From: a virus
Strand: one strand, 5' to 3'
Virus record (IMG/VR): IMGVR_UViG_3300025853_000068
Location: 1 to 64,000 of that record
DNA length: 64,000 nt
Shown: positions 1 through 10,031 of the stretch, in pieces
How positions within the stretch are numbered: the stretch's first letter is position 1
How the letters are laid out: each line of letters opens with the position of its first letter
Position numbers and translations under genes: made by a program
Notes under the pieces: model-generated
What the model was told of the DNA's origin: nothing
The model's database searches: none
What the model saw: only the letters and a program-made list of their open reading frames with translations

Positions 1-3000
1 AAACAACGGTCCTTCAACACCGCCTCTAACATTTATAAAGTCATCGAAGTTAAAGTCATAACCTTGCTGCATCAACTCAGGGCCTTTTAACGGCCAGTCA
101 CCTGAGCTTATTTTTATTTCATTACCAGTAGCGGGGTCTGTAGCTATTATAAAGTTGTCGCCGTGCATGATAAGTGTTTCGTCAAAATCAAAAGCAGACA
201 TACCTCTAGATGTAGTTTCTTTAGACCACATACCTGATCTAACTCCTTCGCCTAGTCTTTGCATGTCGTTAAATGAAGGTGTGTTTTCTGGCCTAAGGGC
301 TTTAACAACATCTATAAAATTTTGACCAACTTCTAGTGGCGCGTCTGGATCTATACTCATCAACGGCGCTAAGTCAGCTATCTGTTGATCTGTAGCATTT
401 TTAGCTAACCAAATAGCGGTGTCTTCATTTAAAACTCTTTCTTGACCATCAGGTCTAGTAGTAAATTTGTGACCTGTATTGTCTATAGCTTTATCCATTA
501 TCTTTGGAATAATATCTACAGTATAACCGTCAAACACAGCCATATCTAGCGTGTTGTTCTGCATGTATGACTGTATTATTTTGCCAGCTACTTCTTCTTT
601 AGGTATAGCGTGCTCGTATTGAAACTCTTTACCTAGCTGATCAAGCCCAAGCTTACTGCTGAGCTTTTGAAAGTTCTTAGGTATTCTAGATAGATAAGCA
701 GCTCTTCTTAATGGCGCATCCATAGACGATCCTAATGACATCACTAGCAAACCAAAATCAGCCGCATCAAAGCTATCGTCTGATTGAACTCTAGCCCAAG
801 CGTCGTCTAATAATCTTTTTACTTCTTGTCTGGCTTCTAAAGATTTTTGTTTTCTTGTTCTAAATATATCAGCTAAGCTTTTGCTTTTTAACGAAGTAAA
901 AAATCCTTTTGTAGATTCGGCAGGCATTTCAACAACTAGTCTAACACTAGAGCCATCAGGCTTATTTAACATGTATGTGCCTTGCTTTGGAGATGTAACT
1001 TCAAACCCAGGTAAAAGACCTTGGTTTACTAACGCTAAAAAATCTGCTTTACCAGTTGTAACTTGTTGTCTGTTTTCTCTAGCTATTTTTTTACCTTTTT
1101 TATCTAGCTTAAAGTCACCAATGTTTTTACCTTTAGGTAGTTTGTCTCCCTTCTTATATCGCTTCCACTTGCCACCGTTTTCTCCTTCCCAGTTTGGTGT
1201 ATCAATTATTTCACCGCCAGCTTTTGTAACCGTTTTACTACCGTCACCTATTTTAGAAGCACCAGCATACATAGGCATTAGTTGACTAATAACTCTTGTA
1301 GCAGCTTCTTCAGGACTTGTTTCTTCGGCTAGCTTAGCTGTAGTGTTAACTAAATGAGATCTTTGTTTATTAATACCTTCAGTTTCCTTAGCTCTGTTAC
1401 CAGGATTTACGGGTTTTCCGTTTTCATCTTTAGGCATTATATCCATTAAGTTTTTCTTAATGCCTTTGTTGAAGTTGTTATTAAAGAACGCATCAATAAA
1501 AAAGTCTTTAACATCTTTACCTGTGAACTCAGCAAAATTACCAAGGTCTTTTAGACTTTCGTTTACTGTATTAAAATCTTTTACAAGAGATTTAACTTCG
1601 TTTTTTATAGAGTTAATAGTTCTACTTGGAAGCGTAGACTCCGAGTATACATTGTTAAAAACGTTATCGATGCTAGCGTCACTCATGTCTGTTGTTGGTA
1701 GCATTGCAAATACTTGTTCTATCCTATCGTTTCTACCTTCAGCAGAGTCTTTGTTAAAAGCCATTAAACCTTTACCGTCGCCTAGTCTAGCTCTTGCTGC
1801 GTCTGAAAAAGTTCCTTCTGATAAAGATTTTATTCTTAATTGTTGATTAGCTTCTAGCTGAGCCATTTGAACTATAAAAGCTCTAATAGCACCATCGCCG
1901 CTAGTTCCGCCCCTGTCAGATCCATCAGAGTTCATGTTGAATAAAGCTAAAAACTCTTCTTTAGCTATGTCAGTTCTCTTGTCTTGAGCTTTCTTTTGGC
2001 CTAACTTTTTAGAGGCACCCTCTGCTACTTTAAGTCTAGCGCCTTCAGCATATAAATCTCCAAGCTTAGTATTAGCAGCTCCAGTAGCCTCACCACTTCT
2101 AGTTTGACCTTCTGCTAGTATACCTATCAAACCTTGATTTAAGTTGCCATTAGCATCTATAGCTCTATCAAATATTTCTAGTTGAGCTTGTTTTCTTTGC
2201 TTAGCGTTTAAGTCTTGGTTGGCTAGTATTCTCTTTGCATCAACACCAAAGTGTTTTGCTACAGCATCTAACACACCATACAGAGGGCCCGTTGGTGTAA
2301 CGTCAGATTCCTTTGTGGGATTAAATAATTTTGGATTACCTTTTTTATCTAATACTAGCTCGCCTGTTTTCTTGTCTACTCTTGTTATTTTCTTAGCGCT
2401 GTTTAAAAACTGCTTTACACCTTTGTAAGTTAAGTTTTCTATTGATACGTCAGCGTCATCTAAGGCTTTGTCTATCGCGTTATTAGTTGTTTCGTTAAAC
2501 TCGAATACCTCTCTAGCTTTTAACTCGTTTACAACCTCTCTAACTGCTTCTTTTCTACCAATAGATAGATCCTGCTCGTCTAGTTGTTCTAGCAAAGAAT
2601 CTCTTTCACCTTGCATTAAGTCGCTAACAGTAGATCCACTGTCGCCAACCTCTCTGTCTAGTGATGTAGTGTCGGCTTGTTGCTCTGCTTTGTACTGATT
2701 TATTACGTCACCTTTAGCCCTGTATATAATCGACATACCAGCACCGCCAGATACGCCTGTTAACCAACCAAACAAACTATTATTTTTGTCTAGGTTGAAG
2801 TTTGTTAAAAATCTTCTACCTAACTCTTCTTTTACTTTTCTAGTAAACTCACGTAAAGCTTCAGGCGGTAGGCCTCTTTTCGTCATGTCATTTTGAACCA
2901 AAGCGTCTAAAGCTCTACCTTCTACTATAGCAAAGTAAGCGTCTGTGTAATCAGGAGTAGCTGCAAAAGCGTCTTGACTTACGTGTTTAGGGCTGCCATC

Positions 3001-6000
3001 TTCGTTCTGTACAAACTTATCAAATGTCTGCTTCAAGTCTGGATCACTCTTAATGTTGGCATCTAAAGACTTAGAGTAAGCTCTTTCAGCTCTAGCTTCT
3101 TCTTGTTGCTGTGGTGTTTTTGCTTGCTCAACAATTAGTCCACCAGCTCCTTTAGCCATCATTCTAGTAATAGCAGCGTTAGGCTTATTGTTCTTTATAG
3201 AAGTATGCATATCCTTCATAAAGTTTCTAACGTCTTGACTCGTGTCAAGCTGTATATCTCTGCCTAAATAATTCTGTGCAAACTGTCTAAAAAAATCTTT
3301 AAGCTTTTGTAGCGTAGAGTCGTTAAACTCTATATCTCCATCAGCTAACATCTCAGAGGCTATAGTTATTATTTCCTCTCCTCTTCTATCAGCCTTGTAT
3401 CCAGCTATCCTTTTGTTAAACAACGCGTCTTTTCCAGGTTTGAACTTAATTCCATCGCCGCTCAACATGTCTATAACCCTGTCGCCTAAAGCAGTTCTAA
3501 TACTTGGGTCGTTTTTCATAGTGTTATACAGTACAGCGTGCACAAACTCGTGGGCTTGTGTGTTAAACTTACCGTTTTCACCAATAGCTTCTGGGTTTAA
3601 TTCTATTTGAAAGCCTGTTAGCTTTCTGTCTTTGCCTTCGCCAGTAAACGTAGGTATCATACCTCCATAAACCTTAGTGTTGTTTAGCATTTCTAAAGCG
3701 GCTTCACCTTGCCTTTGGCCTTCCTTAGCTTGCTGTAAAACTTCTTTAGCTTCAGCTACGTCCTTAGGTGAAGAGTTAGGATCATTTATTATATCGTTAG
3801 CCGCTTCTTTAAGCCCGTCTTGAAACATAGAAAACTCTTCTACAGACTGCATGCCTTGCCCAAACTCATCTTGAGAAAGATTTTCTTGCATTTCCTTATT
3901 ACTAACCTCTTTAACAGAAATATTTAAAGGACTTCCTAGCTTTTTAAGCTGGGCATTTGTTTTATCTATTAAAAGCTGTTGTTGCTTTTGGTGCTTTTTA
4001 ACATCAGAAGGAGGATACTTATTTATTATCTCTTGTCTAGATTTTTCGTTTTTCTTATATCTTTCGTTAAGTCTATCAAGATCTCTTTGTTTAACATCGT
4101 CTGGCGTAGTTTTATCGTTTACTATCCTGTTATATTCTGCCTGTAGTTTAGAGTTATTTTTATTTAGCTTTAACAGTTGAGACTTTTCAGAGTCGCTAAG
4201 CATATCAACTCTGTTAGCATCTATCTCTATAAGCTCTTTATTTTTATGTAGTATATCGCCCACCTCAGACTGTAAGTCCGCTACCTCTTCTTTAGATAAA
4301 CTGTTTTTACCTTCGTGTAGCTGTCTTTTTATTTCTTGTAGTCTTTGGTTGTTAGCTGCCATAGCATCGCTAGCAGAAACAGATTTAAAAGGAGCCATCA
4401 TGTGCTTGAATAACACCGGCGATTTAATGCTACCAGATATAGCTACACCAGAGACGAAAGACTCTGCAACATCATCATATATAGTTACGCCTTCTTTGCC
4501 AGAAGCCATATCAAATAAGTTACCGCTTATAGTGGCAAGACTTTCAGATCCACCTTCTTCAATAAAGTCTTTACCTGTAGCTAGTAGAGATCTTTTGTTA
4601 AACACGTTTTGTCTAAGGTATCTAGACGCGCCTTCAATACCAGCTTCTCTGGCCGTTGCGACAGTTCCTCTAAGCGCTCCTTTTACATATTTAATTTGGC
4701 CAAACGTAACTCTTTCTGATAATCCTTCAGCCGTACCACTAAGCATTGAATTTGTCCACATGTTCCAAAAACCGTAGTCTGTTCCTTCAGCGCCGTCTGT
4801 GTCTTTGTAAAGAGATCGCTCTTGCTCTAGTTGATCAAACTTTTGTCCAGCAGCAGAGCCTCCCATCATTACTAAACCAGCTGTACCTCCAGTTAAAGCC
4901 ATAGCTGTAAGCTGAGGTAGCTGACCACCTAGCATTGTCACAAACCACTCACCTGCGTCTGAAGAGTTTTGTATATCTCCAAAAGCTACTGGATCTTGAA
5001 CTTTTTGTCTAAAGTTAGTTTGCCACTCTGATAAAACTTTTTTACCTTGTTCTCTAGCTGTTGGTGTTACTGGGTCGTTGTCCCAGTCTATACTGTCTGG
5101 AGAAGTTATTAATTTTCCAGCATTAATAAATGTTTTTATATATGGGTCAGTTATTATACCTTCTTCAATAGCCCAGTCAGATATTTCTCCAAATGGATTA
5201 ACCATGTAAGCAACTTGATTTAAACCTTTTATCATATCTACAGCACCCATGAAAGCAGCGTTACCTGCTTGCGTTCCAAGCTGATGGTTTTTTTCAATAA
5301 GAGTGGAGTACATATCAAGCTGACCTTGGTCTAAGTTAATATCTTGCATTTGCCTATACGCTGAGCTCATAGCTTCTGATATATTTTTATTATCAGATAT
5401 GTATGTATTATATTTATCTACATTACTTTGGTACTCATCTTTTAGTTTTTGTATTTCAGCATTTGCAGCTTCAACCTCTTCTTCTGTTTTATATTCTTTG
5501 CTTTGTATTTCTTCTATTTTTTTTCTAATAGGAGCTGGATCAATTTTACCTCTTAAAGCTTCAGCGTCTTTTATACTATTAGAAAAAGCTTCGTTAAGCT
5601 TATCTATTCTTGAAACAACTTCTTGCTCTTCTTTGCTTAATGTTGCTAGATGGTTATCTGTTTGATCTTCAAATAATTTTTGAGTTTCAGCTTTTCTAAA
5701 CCAACCACCGCCAAGATCTTCTATGTTTTGACTAATGTTTTTATTTTGTGTTTGTCGATTTTTTTGAGCTGTTAATATTGAATTAGCTACTTCATTTACT
5801 TCTTCATCATCACTACCTATGTTATTGTATATGTCTTTTAAATTAACCACTTCTCCATTAGGCGCAGTGCCTTTTTGAAAGTCTTTATTTATAAAGTCAA
5901 GGCTATGGTTAGCATTTAAAAACTTATTTAAGTCTTCTCCTTTAAACCCCATAGCTTCAGCATACAACTTCTTAGCCTTATTAATTCTAGCGGAAGAGCT

Positions 6001-7182
6001 TGCAGAACCAACTTGCCCTCTTTCTAGTTCATCAAGCTTTTTTCTTAGCGCTTCTGGTGATTTTTCTGCAAGAGCTTTGTTAGCCATTTTTTGAATAATA
6101 GATTTAGCCAAAGGATCTTGCATCTTTTTATCTATTATATCAGCTCTATATCCGCTTAGTGATTGTCTATATTCAGCTTCTGCTTTTTTGTACGCTTCTT
6201 CTTTATCCTCTTCAGAAACAACATATTCTTGAGACTCTAAAATCTCAACTTGTTTTTTTAAATCCGTATATTCTTTTGTTTCTTGAGATGACTTTTGTTT
6301 ATTTTGTGATTTTTGAGCGTTAGTCACACGCGTAGTTTCTGCGTTACCTTCTGCAGCTGTGTTACCTCCTCTAGTAGCGTGTTTTTTCATAAACTCGTCA
6401 ACTTCACTCGCAACTCTCTCGTCTTTACTGCCCACCCAACTATCTACGTCAAAGGTTAAGCTAGCTCCATTCAAAGCTGTAACAGTTATTGAATCAGTGG
6501 TGCTACTTGGATTACTAAAGCTAAAACCGTATTCAGAGTAATCTGCTACAAATCTATCTAAACCTGATTCTCCAAAACCAAAAAACCAACCACCGTCGTC
6601 TGTACCTATTAAATCTTTTGTGACCGTAGGCATTTCGTTTTTAGCCCACTCATTGTCTCTAACTCTTTTTTCTTCAAGAATTTTAGACATGTCATCATCA
6701 ACCTTTTGAGGTTCTCCACTTTCACTAGGTACAGTCCAACCTAGTTTGTGGTCGTATTGATAACCTTCTGGATCTATTATAGACTCGTTGTTTTCTGTTC
6801 TAGTCTTATTTAACTCTTGTATTTTTGCTAAATGAGGATTTTGTTTTTCAAACTCAGCTTGCTGATCTAGTATAGCTTGAGTTTCTTCATCTACGTTCGA
6901 CGCCGAAGAAGTATCGTCCGAAGTGGATGCCGTACCGTCTTCCGTCACAGTGGCATCCGCCTGTGTCTCGGCTTTTTTTGGTGCATACTCTGGAAAAAGC
7001 TCTGGAAAAGCTTTGTTAACTTTTTCGTAATCAAACTTGTTATTAACAGCGGTAGTTACATAGTCTTGTATAACTCCTGTGTCAACACCTTCTAGCTCTG
7101 GAAATGCAGCTAAAACTTTATCGTAATCGTAGTCGTTAGCTACAGATGTTGTAACTAAATCTTTTAGTATTTGTTGATCCAT
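1..7182 (-). CDS. Giant polyvalent virion/ejection protein, N-terminal 2394 residues (partial)
   Basis: The reading frame is open from the ATG at 7182 to the left edge, so the C-terminus lies outside. Seen: an acidic, charged N-terminus; long Lys/Glu/Gln-rich, probably coiled-coil stretches; a Gly/Ala-rich hydrophobic segment near residues 770-800; a zinc-protease motif HEFVH at residues 1211-1215; and a HAD-type motif DFDETL starting at residue 2332, close to the edge. Giant proteins that combine a protease, a HAD-like domain and low-complexity linkers follow the ejection proteins in many podovirus-like marine phages and are thought to enter the host with the DNA (family knowledge). It starts 1 nt from its upstream neighbour and closes the late operon. 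The frame at 62228-64000 is probably the end of the same gene. Catalysis by either domain is inferred from motifs only. Confidence 0.85.
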   Translation of the reverse strand, partial: MDQQILKDLVTTSVANDYDYDKVLAAFPELEGVDTGVIQDYVTTAVNNKFDYEKVNKAFPELFPEYAPKKAETQADATVTEDGTASTSDDTSSASNVDEETQAILDQQAEFEKQNPHLAKIQELNKTRTENNESIIDPEGYQYDHKLGWTVPSESGEPQKVDDDMSKILEEKRVRDNEWAKNEMPTVTKDLIGTDDGGWFFGFGESGLDRFVADYSEYGFSFSNPSSTTDSITVTALNGASLTFDVDSWVGSKDERVASEVDEFMKKHATRGGNTAAEGNAETTRVTNAQKSQNKQKSSQETKEYTDLKKQVEILESQEYVVSEEDKEEAYKKAEAEYRQSLSGYRADIIDKKMQDPLAKSIIQKMANKALAEKSPEALRKKLDELERGQVGSASSSARINKAKKLYAEAMGFKGEDLNKFLNANHSLDFINKDFQKGTAPNGEVVNLKDIYNNIGSDDEEVNEVANSILTAQKNRQTQNKNISQNIEDLGGGWFRKAETQKLFEDQTDNHLATLSKEEQEVVSRIDKLNEAFSNSIKDAEALRGKIDPAPIRKKIEEIQSKEYKTEEEVEAANAEIQKLKDEYQSNVDKYNTYISDNKNISEAMSSAYRQMQDINLDQGQLDMYSTLIEKNHQLGTQAGNAAFMGAVDMIKGLNQVAYMVNPFGEISDWAIEEGIITDPYIKTFINAGKLITSPDSIDWDNDPVTPTAREQGKKVLSEWQTNFRQKVQDPVAFGDIQNSSDAGEWFVTMLGGQLPQLTAMALTGGTAGLVMMGGSAAGQKFDQLEQERSLYKDTDGAEGTDYGFWNMWTNSMLSGTAEGLSERVTFGQIKYVKGALRGTVATAREAGIEGASRYLRQNVFNKRSLLATGKDFIEEGGSESLATISGNLFDMASGKEGVTIYDDVAESFVSGVAISGSIKSPVLFKHMMAPFKSVSASDAMAANNQRLQEIKRQLHEGKNSLSKEEVADLQSEVGDILHKNKELIEIDANRVDMLSDSEKSQLLKLNKNNSKLQAEYNRIVNDKTTPDDVKQRDLDRLNERYKKNEKSRQEIINKYPPSDVKKHQKQQQLLIDKTNAQLKKLGSPLNISVKEVSNKEMQENLSQDEFGQGMQSVEEFSMFQDGLKEAANDIINDPNSSPKDVAEAKEVLQQAKEGQRQGEAALEMLNNTKVYGGMIPTFTGEGKDRKLTGFQIELNPEAIGENGKFNTQAHEFVHAVLYNTMKNDPSIRTALGDRVIDMLSGDGIKFKPGKDALFNKRIAGYKADRRGEEIITIASEMLADGDIEFNDSTLQKLKDFFRQFAQNYLGRDIQLDTSQDVRNFMKDMHTSIKNNKPNAAITRMMAKGAGGLIVEQAKTPQQQEEARAERAYSKSLDANIKSDPDLKQTFDKFVQNEDGSPKHVSQDAFAATPDYTDAYFAIVEGRALDALVQNDMTKRGLPPEALREFTRKVKEELGRRFLTNFNLDKNNSLFGWLTGVSGGAGMSIIYRAKGDVINQYKAEQQADTTSLDREVGDSGSTVSDLMQGERDSLLEQLDEQDLSIGRKEAVREVVNELKAREVFEFNETTNNAIDKALDDADVSIENLTYKGVKQFLNSAKKITRVDKKTGELVLDKKGNPKLFNPTKESDVTPTGPLYGVLDAVAKHFGVDAKRILANQDLNAKQRKQAQLEIFDRAIDANGNLNQGLIGILAEGQTRSGEATGAANTKLGDLYAEGARLKVAEGASKKLGQKKAQDKRTDIAKEEFLALFNMNSDGSDRGGTSGDGAIRAFIVQMAQLEANQQLRIKSLSEGTFSDAARARLGDGKGLMAFNKDSAEGRNDRIEQVFAMLPTTDMSDASIDNVFNNVYSESTLPSRTINSIKNEVKSLVKDFNTVNESLKDLGNFAEFTGKDVKDFFIDAFFNNNFNKGIKKNLMDIMPKDENGKPVNPGNRAKETEGINKQRSHLVNTTAKLAEETSPEEAATRVISQLMPMYAGASKIGDGSKTVTKAGGEIIDTPNWEGENGGKWKRYKKGDKLPKGKNIGDFKLDKKGKKIARENRQQVTTGKADFLALVNQGLLPGFEVTSPKQGTYMLNKPDGSSVRLVVEMPAESTKGFFTSLKSKSLADIFRTRKQKSLEARQEVKRLLDDAWARVQSDDSFDAADFGLLVMSLGSSMDAPLRRAAYLSRIPKNFQKLSSKLGLDQLGKEFQYEHAIPKEEVAGKIIQSYMQNNTLDMAVFDGYTVDIIPKIMDKAIDNTGHKFTTRPDGQERVLNEDTAIWLAKNATDQQIADLAPLMSIDPDAPLEVGQNFIDVVKALRPENTPSFNDMQRLGEGVRSGMWSKETTSRGMSAFDFDETLIMHGDNFIIATDPATGNEIKISSGDWPLKGPELMQQGYDFNFDDFINVRGGVEGPLF

Positions 7183-7183
7183 A

Positions 7184-8374
7184 TTATGATTTTGCTAGTC
7201 TGTTACTTCCTCCTGCCTTAGTAGAGCCTTTCATGTTTGCAGCTCTTCCTTCAAGGCCAGCTGTTTCTAAAGTTGTTGTTTCTCTTGCGTCAGAGTACTT
7301 TTTATCTTGTTGAGCTACAAATCTAAAAAAGTAGTTCTCTAATACAGATCTACCTATGTTTTCATCTTCTTGTATTTTCTTTAACATAAACTCTTTGTCT
7401 TCTGGAGATATATTGTCGTACCAGTTTGTTTCACCTTCATCAGGGCTTATGTTAAATTCATTTAACTCTTCTGGGCTTAGCAGCTCTTGATACGTTAAGT
7501 TGTCTATTTCACTAGATATATCTTCCATTACACTTCTGCCAGTGCTATCAAGCTTGTCTGCAAACAAAGATTTAAAATCTTTTGTATTTAAGTTGTTGCT
7601 TATTTGTCTTTTAACATCTGCTTCATCAAAAAATCCTCCAGAACCTGCGTTATCTTTTACAGCTTTAGCCATATTGCCTATAGCTAAATCAAACTCTGAA
7701 GCTTTAGGTACAGTCATTTCTTCTAGTTCAGCTCTTGTACCAGTAAACACATCAGGCGGTCCAGCAGAACCCGCCGGCGGTGGTATTTCTATTGTGTATA
7801 CTTTTTCGCCTTTTTCATTTGTAGATATTTGAGACTCTCCAGCATAAAACTTTTCTAACAACGAAACTGTTCTTTGATCAGTAGCACTACTTACCGTTGA
7901 TTTATTTTTTCGGGGATCCATGCTAAAATCTTTTAACCCAGTAGCAGATTCAACGTCGCTAGCTGTTTGCGTTTTTATATCTGCAATATACATATTAAAC
8001 TCACGCGTCAAGTCAGCGCGCTCTTTGTCATCTGTAGATTCTAATATCTGATTTCTAAGATCTTGAAGCTTGTCATAGCCAAAGTTATATTCATTGGTGT
8101 TAGAACCAGCGCTAATAAAGTCGTCTAGCTTAGTCTGAAGATTACCTTCTAACCTGTCTTGTTCTGCTTTCTGCTCTTTCTCTAAAGCTTCTTTTTCTTT
8201 AGCAGCCTCTTCTATCATCTCAGTTCCTTTGTCAACAGCTACTTGCCCTAACGTTTCACCAAGACCTTTAGTCTTAAACTGACCAACTCCAGCGGCCGCT
8301 TGTGAAGCTCTGCTTAATCTATTGAGTTCGTTTGCACCTAATCCTAAATTTATACTTGCTCTTTTCTCTGCCAT
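7184..8374 (-). CDS. Probable internal virion (ejection) protein, 396 aa
   Basis: A hydrophilic, helix-rich protein with an Ala/Glu/Lys coiled-coil segment at about residues 45-80 and no signal peptide or membrane segment. It sits between a short Ala-rich protein and the giant protein, the order small-medium-very large typical of ejection-protein cassettes (T7 gp14-gp15-gp16, P22 gp7-gp20-gp16). The role is inferred from position, size and composition; I see no conserved enzymatic motif. The C-terminus is Gly/Ser/Lys-rich. The start is the first ATG and leaves an 11-nt gap to the upstream gene. Confidence 0.6.
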   Translation of the reverse strand: MAEKRASINLGLGANELNRLSRASQAAAGVGQFKTKGLGETLGQVAVDKGTEMIEEAAKEKEALEKEQKAEQDRLEGNLQTKLDDFISAGSNTNEYNFGYDKLQDLRNQILESTDDKERADLTREFNMYIADIKTQTASDVESATGLKDFSMDPRKNKSTVSSATDQRTVSLLEKFYAGESQISTNEKGEKVYTIEIPPPAGSAGPPDVFTGTRAELEEMTVPKASEFDLAIGNMAKAVKDNAGSGGFFDEADVKRQISNNLNTKDFKSLFADKLDSTGRSVMEDISSEIDNLTYQELLSPEELNEFNISPDEGETNWYDNISPEDKEFMLKKIQEDENIGRSVLENYFFRFVAQQDKKYSDARETTTLETAGLEGRAANMKGSTKAGGSNRLAKS

Positions 8375-8385
8375 ATCTTATATAT

Positions 8386-8991
8386 TTAATCGGGTTGTGG
8401 GATTAAACTAGCGCCAGCGCCTGCAATATCACCAATACCAGACATCATTAAGTTTTGAGCATCAGATACAGCTGCTTGTTGATTTGCATAGTTGTCAGCA
8501 GCCATACCCATTAACGCTTTTGTTTTATCAGCTTCCATTTGTCTAGACATAACATCGCCCTCTCTTTCTAAACCTTGAAGCCTAGAAGCTTCTTTACGCT
8601 CAGCTAATTGGTTGGCTTGCTCTTGCTTGCCTATAGATATAGCTGCTTTACGAGCGTTCTCAGATCCTTGATTTGCTAATGTTTGAGCTAGCGCTGCAAT
8701 ACCAGATCCACCAGCCGCTCCTCTCATATCCGCCAATATGTTTGCTTGTGACTGCGCTTGTTTCTCGGCCGTAAACTGCGCTTCTTCTTGGTTGACTGTT
8801 AAATCTTCCATTGTGTTTTCCATGTTTTGATACGGATTAGAAGTGTCTAAGTTTTTAAAAGCTTGTTTTTGAGCTTCTAACTCTGCTTGCGCTGCTGCTG
8901 CCGCTGCCTTAGCTTTCTTCTTTTGAATACCGCCTGATATAGCTTTAGCTGCACCACCTGCAACCGCTAATCCTACTGCTACAAATGACAT
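8386..8991 (-). CDS. Ala-rich internal virion protein (gp14/gp7-like), 201 aa
   Basis: The N-terminus is a Gly/Ala hydrophobic stretch (about residues 5-22) followed by a Lys/Ala/Gln-rich coiled coil running through most of the protein, then a Gly/Ala-rich tail. This composition matches small ejection proteins of podoviruses such as T7 gp14 and P22 gp7, which interact with the cell envelope during DNA entry (family knowledge). Position just before two larger candidate ejection proteins supports the call. No catalytic motif is visible. Confidence 0.6.
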   Translation of the reverse strand: MSFVAVGLAVAGGAAKAISGGIQKKKAKAAAAAAQAELEAQKQAFKNLDTSNPYQNMENTMEDLTVNQEEAQFTAEKQAQSQANILADMRGAAGGSGIAALAQTLANQGSENARKAAISIGKQEQANQLAERKEASRLQGLEREGDVMSRQMEADKTKALMGMAADNYANQQAAVSDAQNLMMSGIGDIAGAGASLIPQPD

Positions 8992-8992
8992 A

Positions 8993-9610
8993 TTATTTCT
9001 TTTTAGTTAATTCAACGTTTAAGCCTAGCTTTTCAGTTAGACTTTGTATTTCATCTAAGCAAACAGCTTCATCATTAAAGCTTTTTGCTATTACTTCTTC
9101 TTCTACTTCTTCTGGAGTTTTCTTGTCTGTAGCATGAACTGTTACAAACGTACAAGGCTCATGAGTATATATAACTCTTTTTGTGCCTGCTTTAGTAACT
9201 CCATGGTGAGGAGCTTCGATGTCTACTATACCGTCTTCTGTAAGTATAGACATTTTGCCACTCATTAAAAAGTATGGGTGGTCAACCTTATGTATCTTAG
9301 TTACTAGCAGCATGTTAGCAGGATTATATATTTCTCTTACGTAACACCCACCAGCAAACGTATGTTTAGTTGGATTTGCTTTGTGTAGCTCTTCACCAAC
9401 CATACCACCTTCATTTTCAAGCTGTTCGTGCAGCTCTGTTATTTGTCTTCTATACTCTTGCTTCTTTCTTACTTCTTGAGCTATCTCCCAAGCTTCATCA
9501 AAAGTAAAAGTATGTTTTAGACCCAGCTTCTCTGTTTGTTCTATAAATTGTTTCCTTAAATCTTCTTTTGATAATGGATTATTTATAGCTTGATCGTCTA
9601 TATGCTTCAT
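8993..9610 (-). CDS. Cupin-fold protein, 205 aa
   Basis: The first 75 residues are charged and helical. The middle (about 85-165) looks like a cupin beta-barrel: a Gly-Gly-Cys-Tyr start, then a strand with two His (KIHKVDHPYFLMSG), a Gly turn, a strand in TEDGIVDIEAPHHG and a last strand with VHAT. Cupins are common single-domain proteins in marine phage structural blocks and may bind a metal or sugar; the ligand is unknown here. The last 40 residues are acidic. It lies between tail and ejection genes, so it may be a virion component. Confidence 0.6.
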   Translation of the reverse strand: MKHIDDQAINNPLSKEDLRKQFIEQTEKLGLKHTFTFDEAWEIAQEVRKKQEYRRQITELHEQLENEGGMVGEELHKANPTKHTFAGGCYVREIYNPANMLLVTKIHKVDHPYFLMSGKMSILTEDGIVDIEAPHHGVTKAGTKRVIYTHEPCTFVTVHATDKKTPEEVEEEVIAKSFNDEAVCLDEIQSLTEKLGLNVELTKKK

Positions 9611-9640
9611 TAAATTAAATTTACTATAATATAGTTACAC

Positions 9641-10030
9641 TTAATTGCTACTTTCAAAAGTGTCAACAGTGATATTAAACAACTCTGCAAACTTATTAGA
9701 GTCATTTTTAAATCTAAACATACCATAGTAGCCTAGCATCGATCCGTATTCGTGACAGTTGTCTTTGCTAAACAACACAAATAAGACCTCAGGTCTTTCT
9801 GGATTAGGTTTAGGTGTAGGCAGTTGATTAACATATAAGTCTGTAGTAACTGTTATAGTATTGTTAACTCTATCTATAGCTGTTATTTCTCCTAGCTGAG
9901 TTATATCTTGCTGGTTAACGTTAAAGCCACTGTTTGGAACAGCGACCACAGCGTAAGCAATATCACCTACAGATACAGAGTCTTGTATAGTATATTGAAA
10001 TTGTAATGTTAGTGTAAATGGAGGAGGCAT
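9641..10030 (-). CDS. Hypothetical tail-region protein, 129 aa
   Basis: Not recognised. It is beta-strand rich, with alternating Thr/Val/Ile stretches, no signal peptide and no membrane segment. It begins 1 nt downstream of the 449-aa repeat-bearing protein and is probably co-translated with it. The context suggests a small tail or fibre-associated protein; there is no direct evidence of function. Confidence 0.55.
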   Translation of the reverse strand: MPPPFTLTLQFQYTIQDSVSVGDIAYAVVAVPNSGFNVNQQDITQLGEITAIDRVNNTITVTTDLYVNQLPTPKPNPERPEVLFVLFSKDNCHEYGSMLGYYGMFRFKNDSNKFAELFNITVDTFESSN

Positions 10031-10031
10031 A

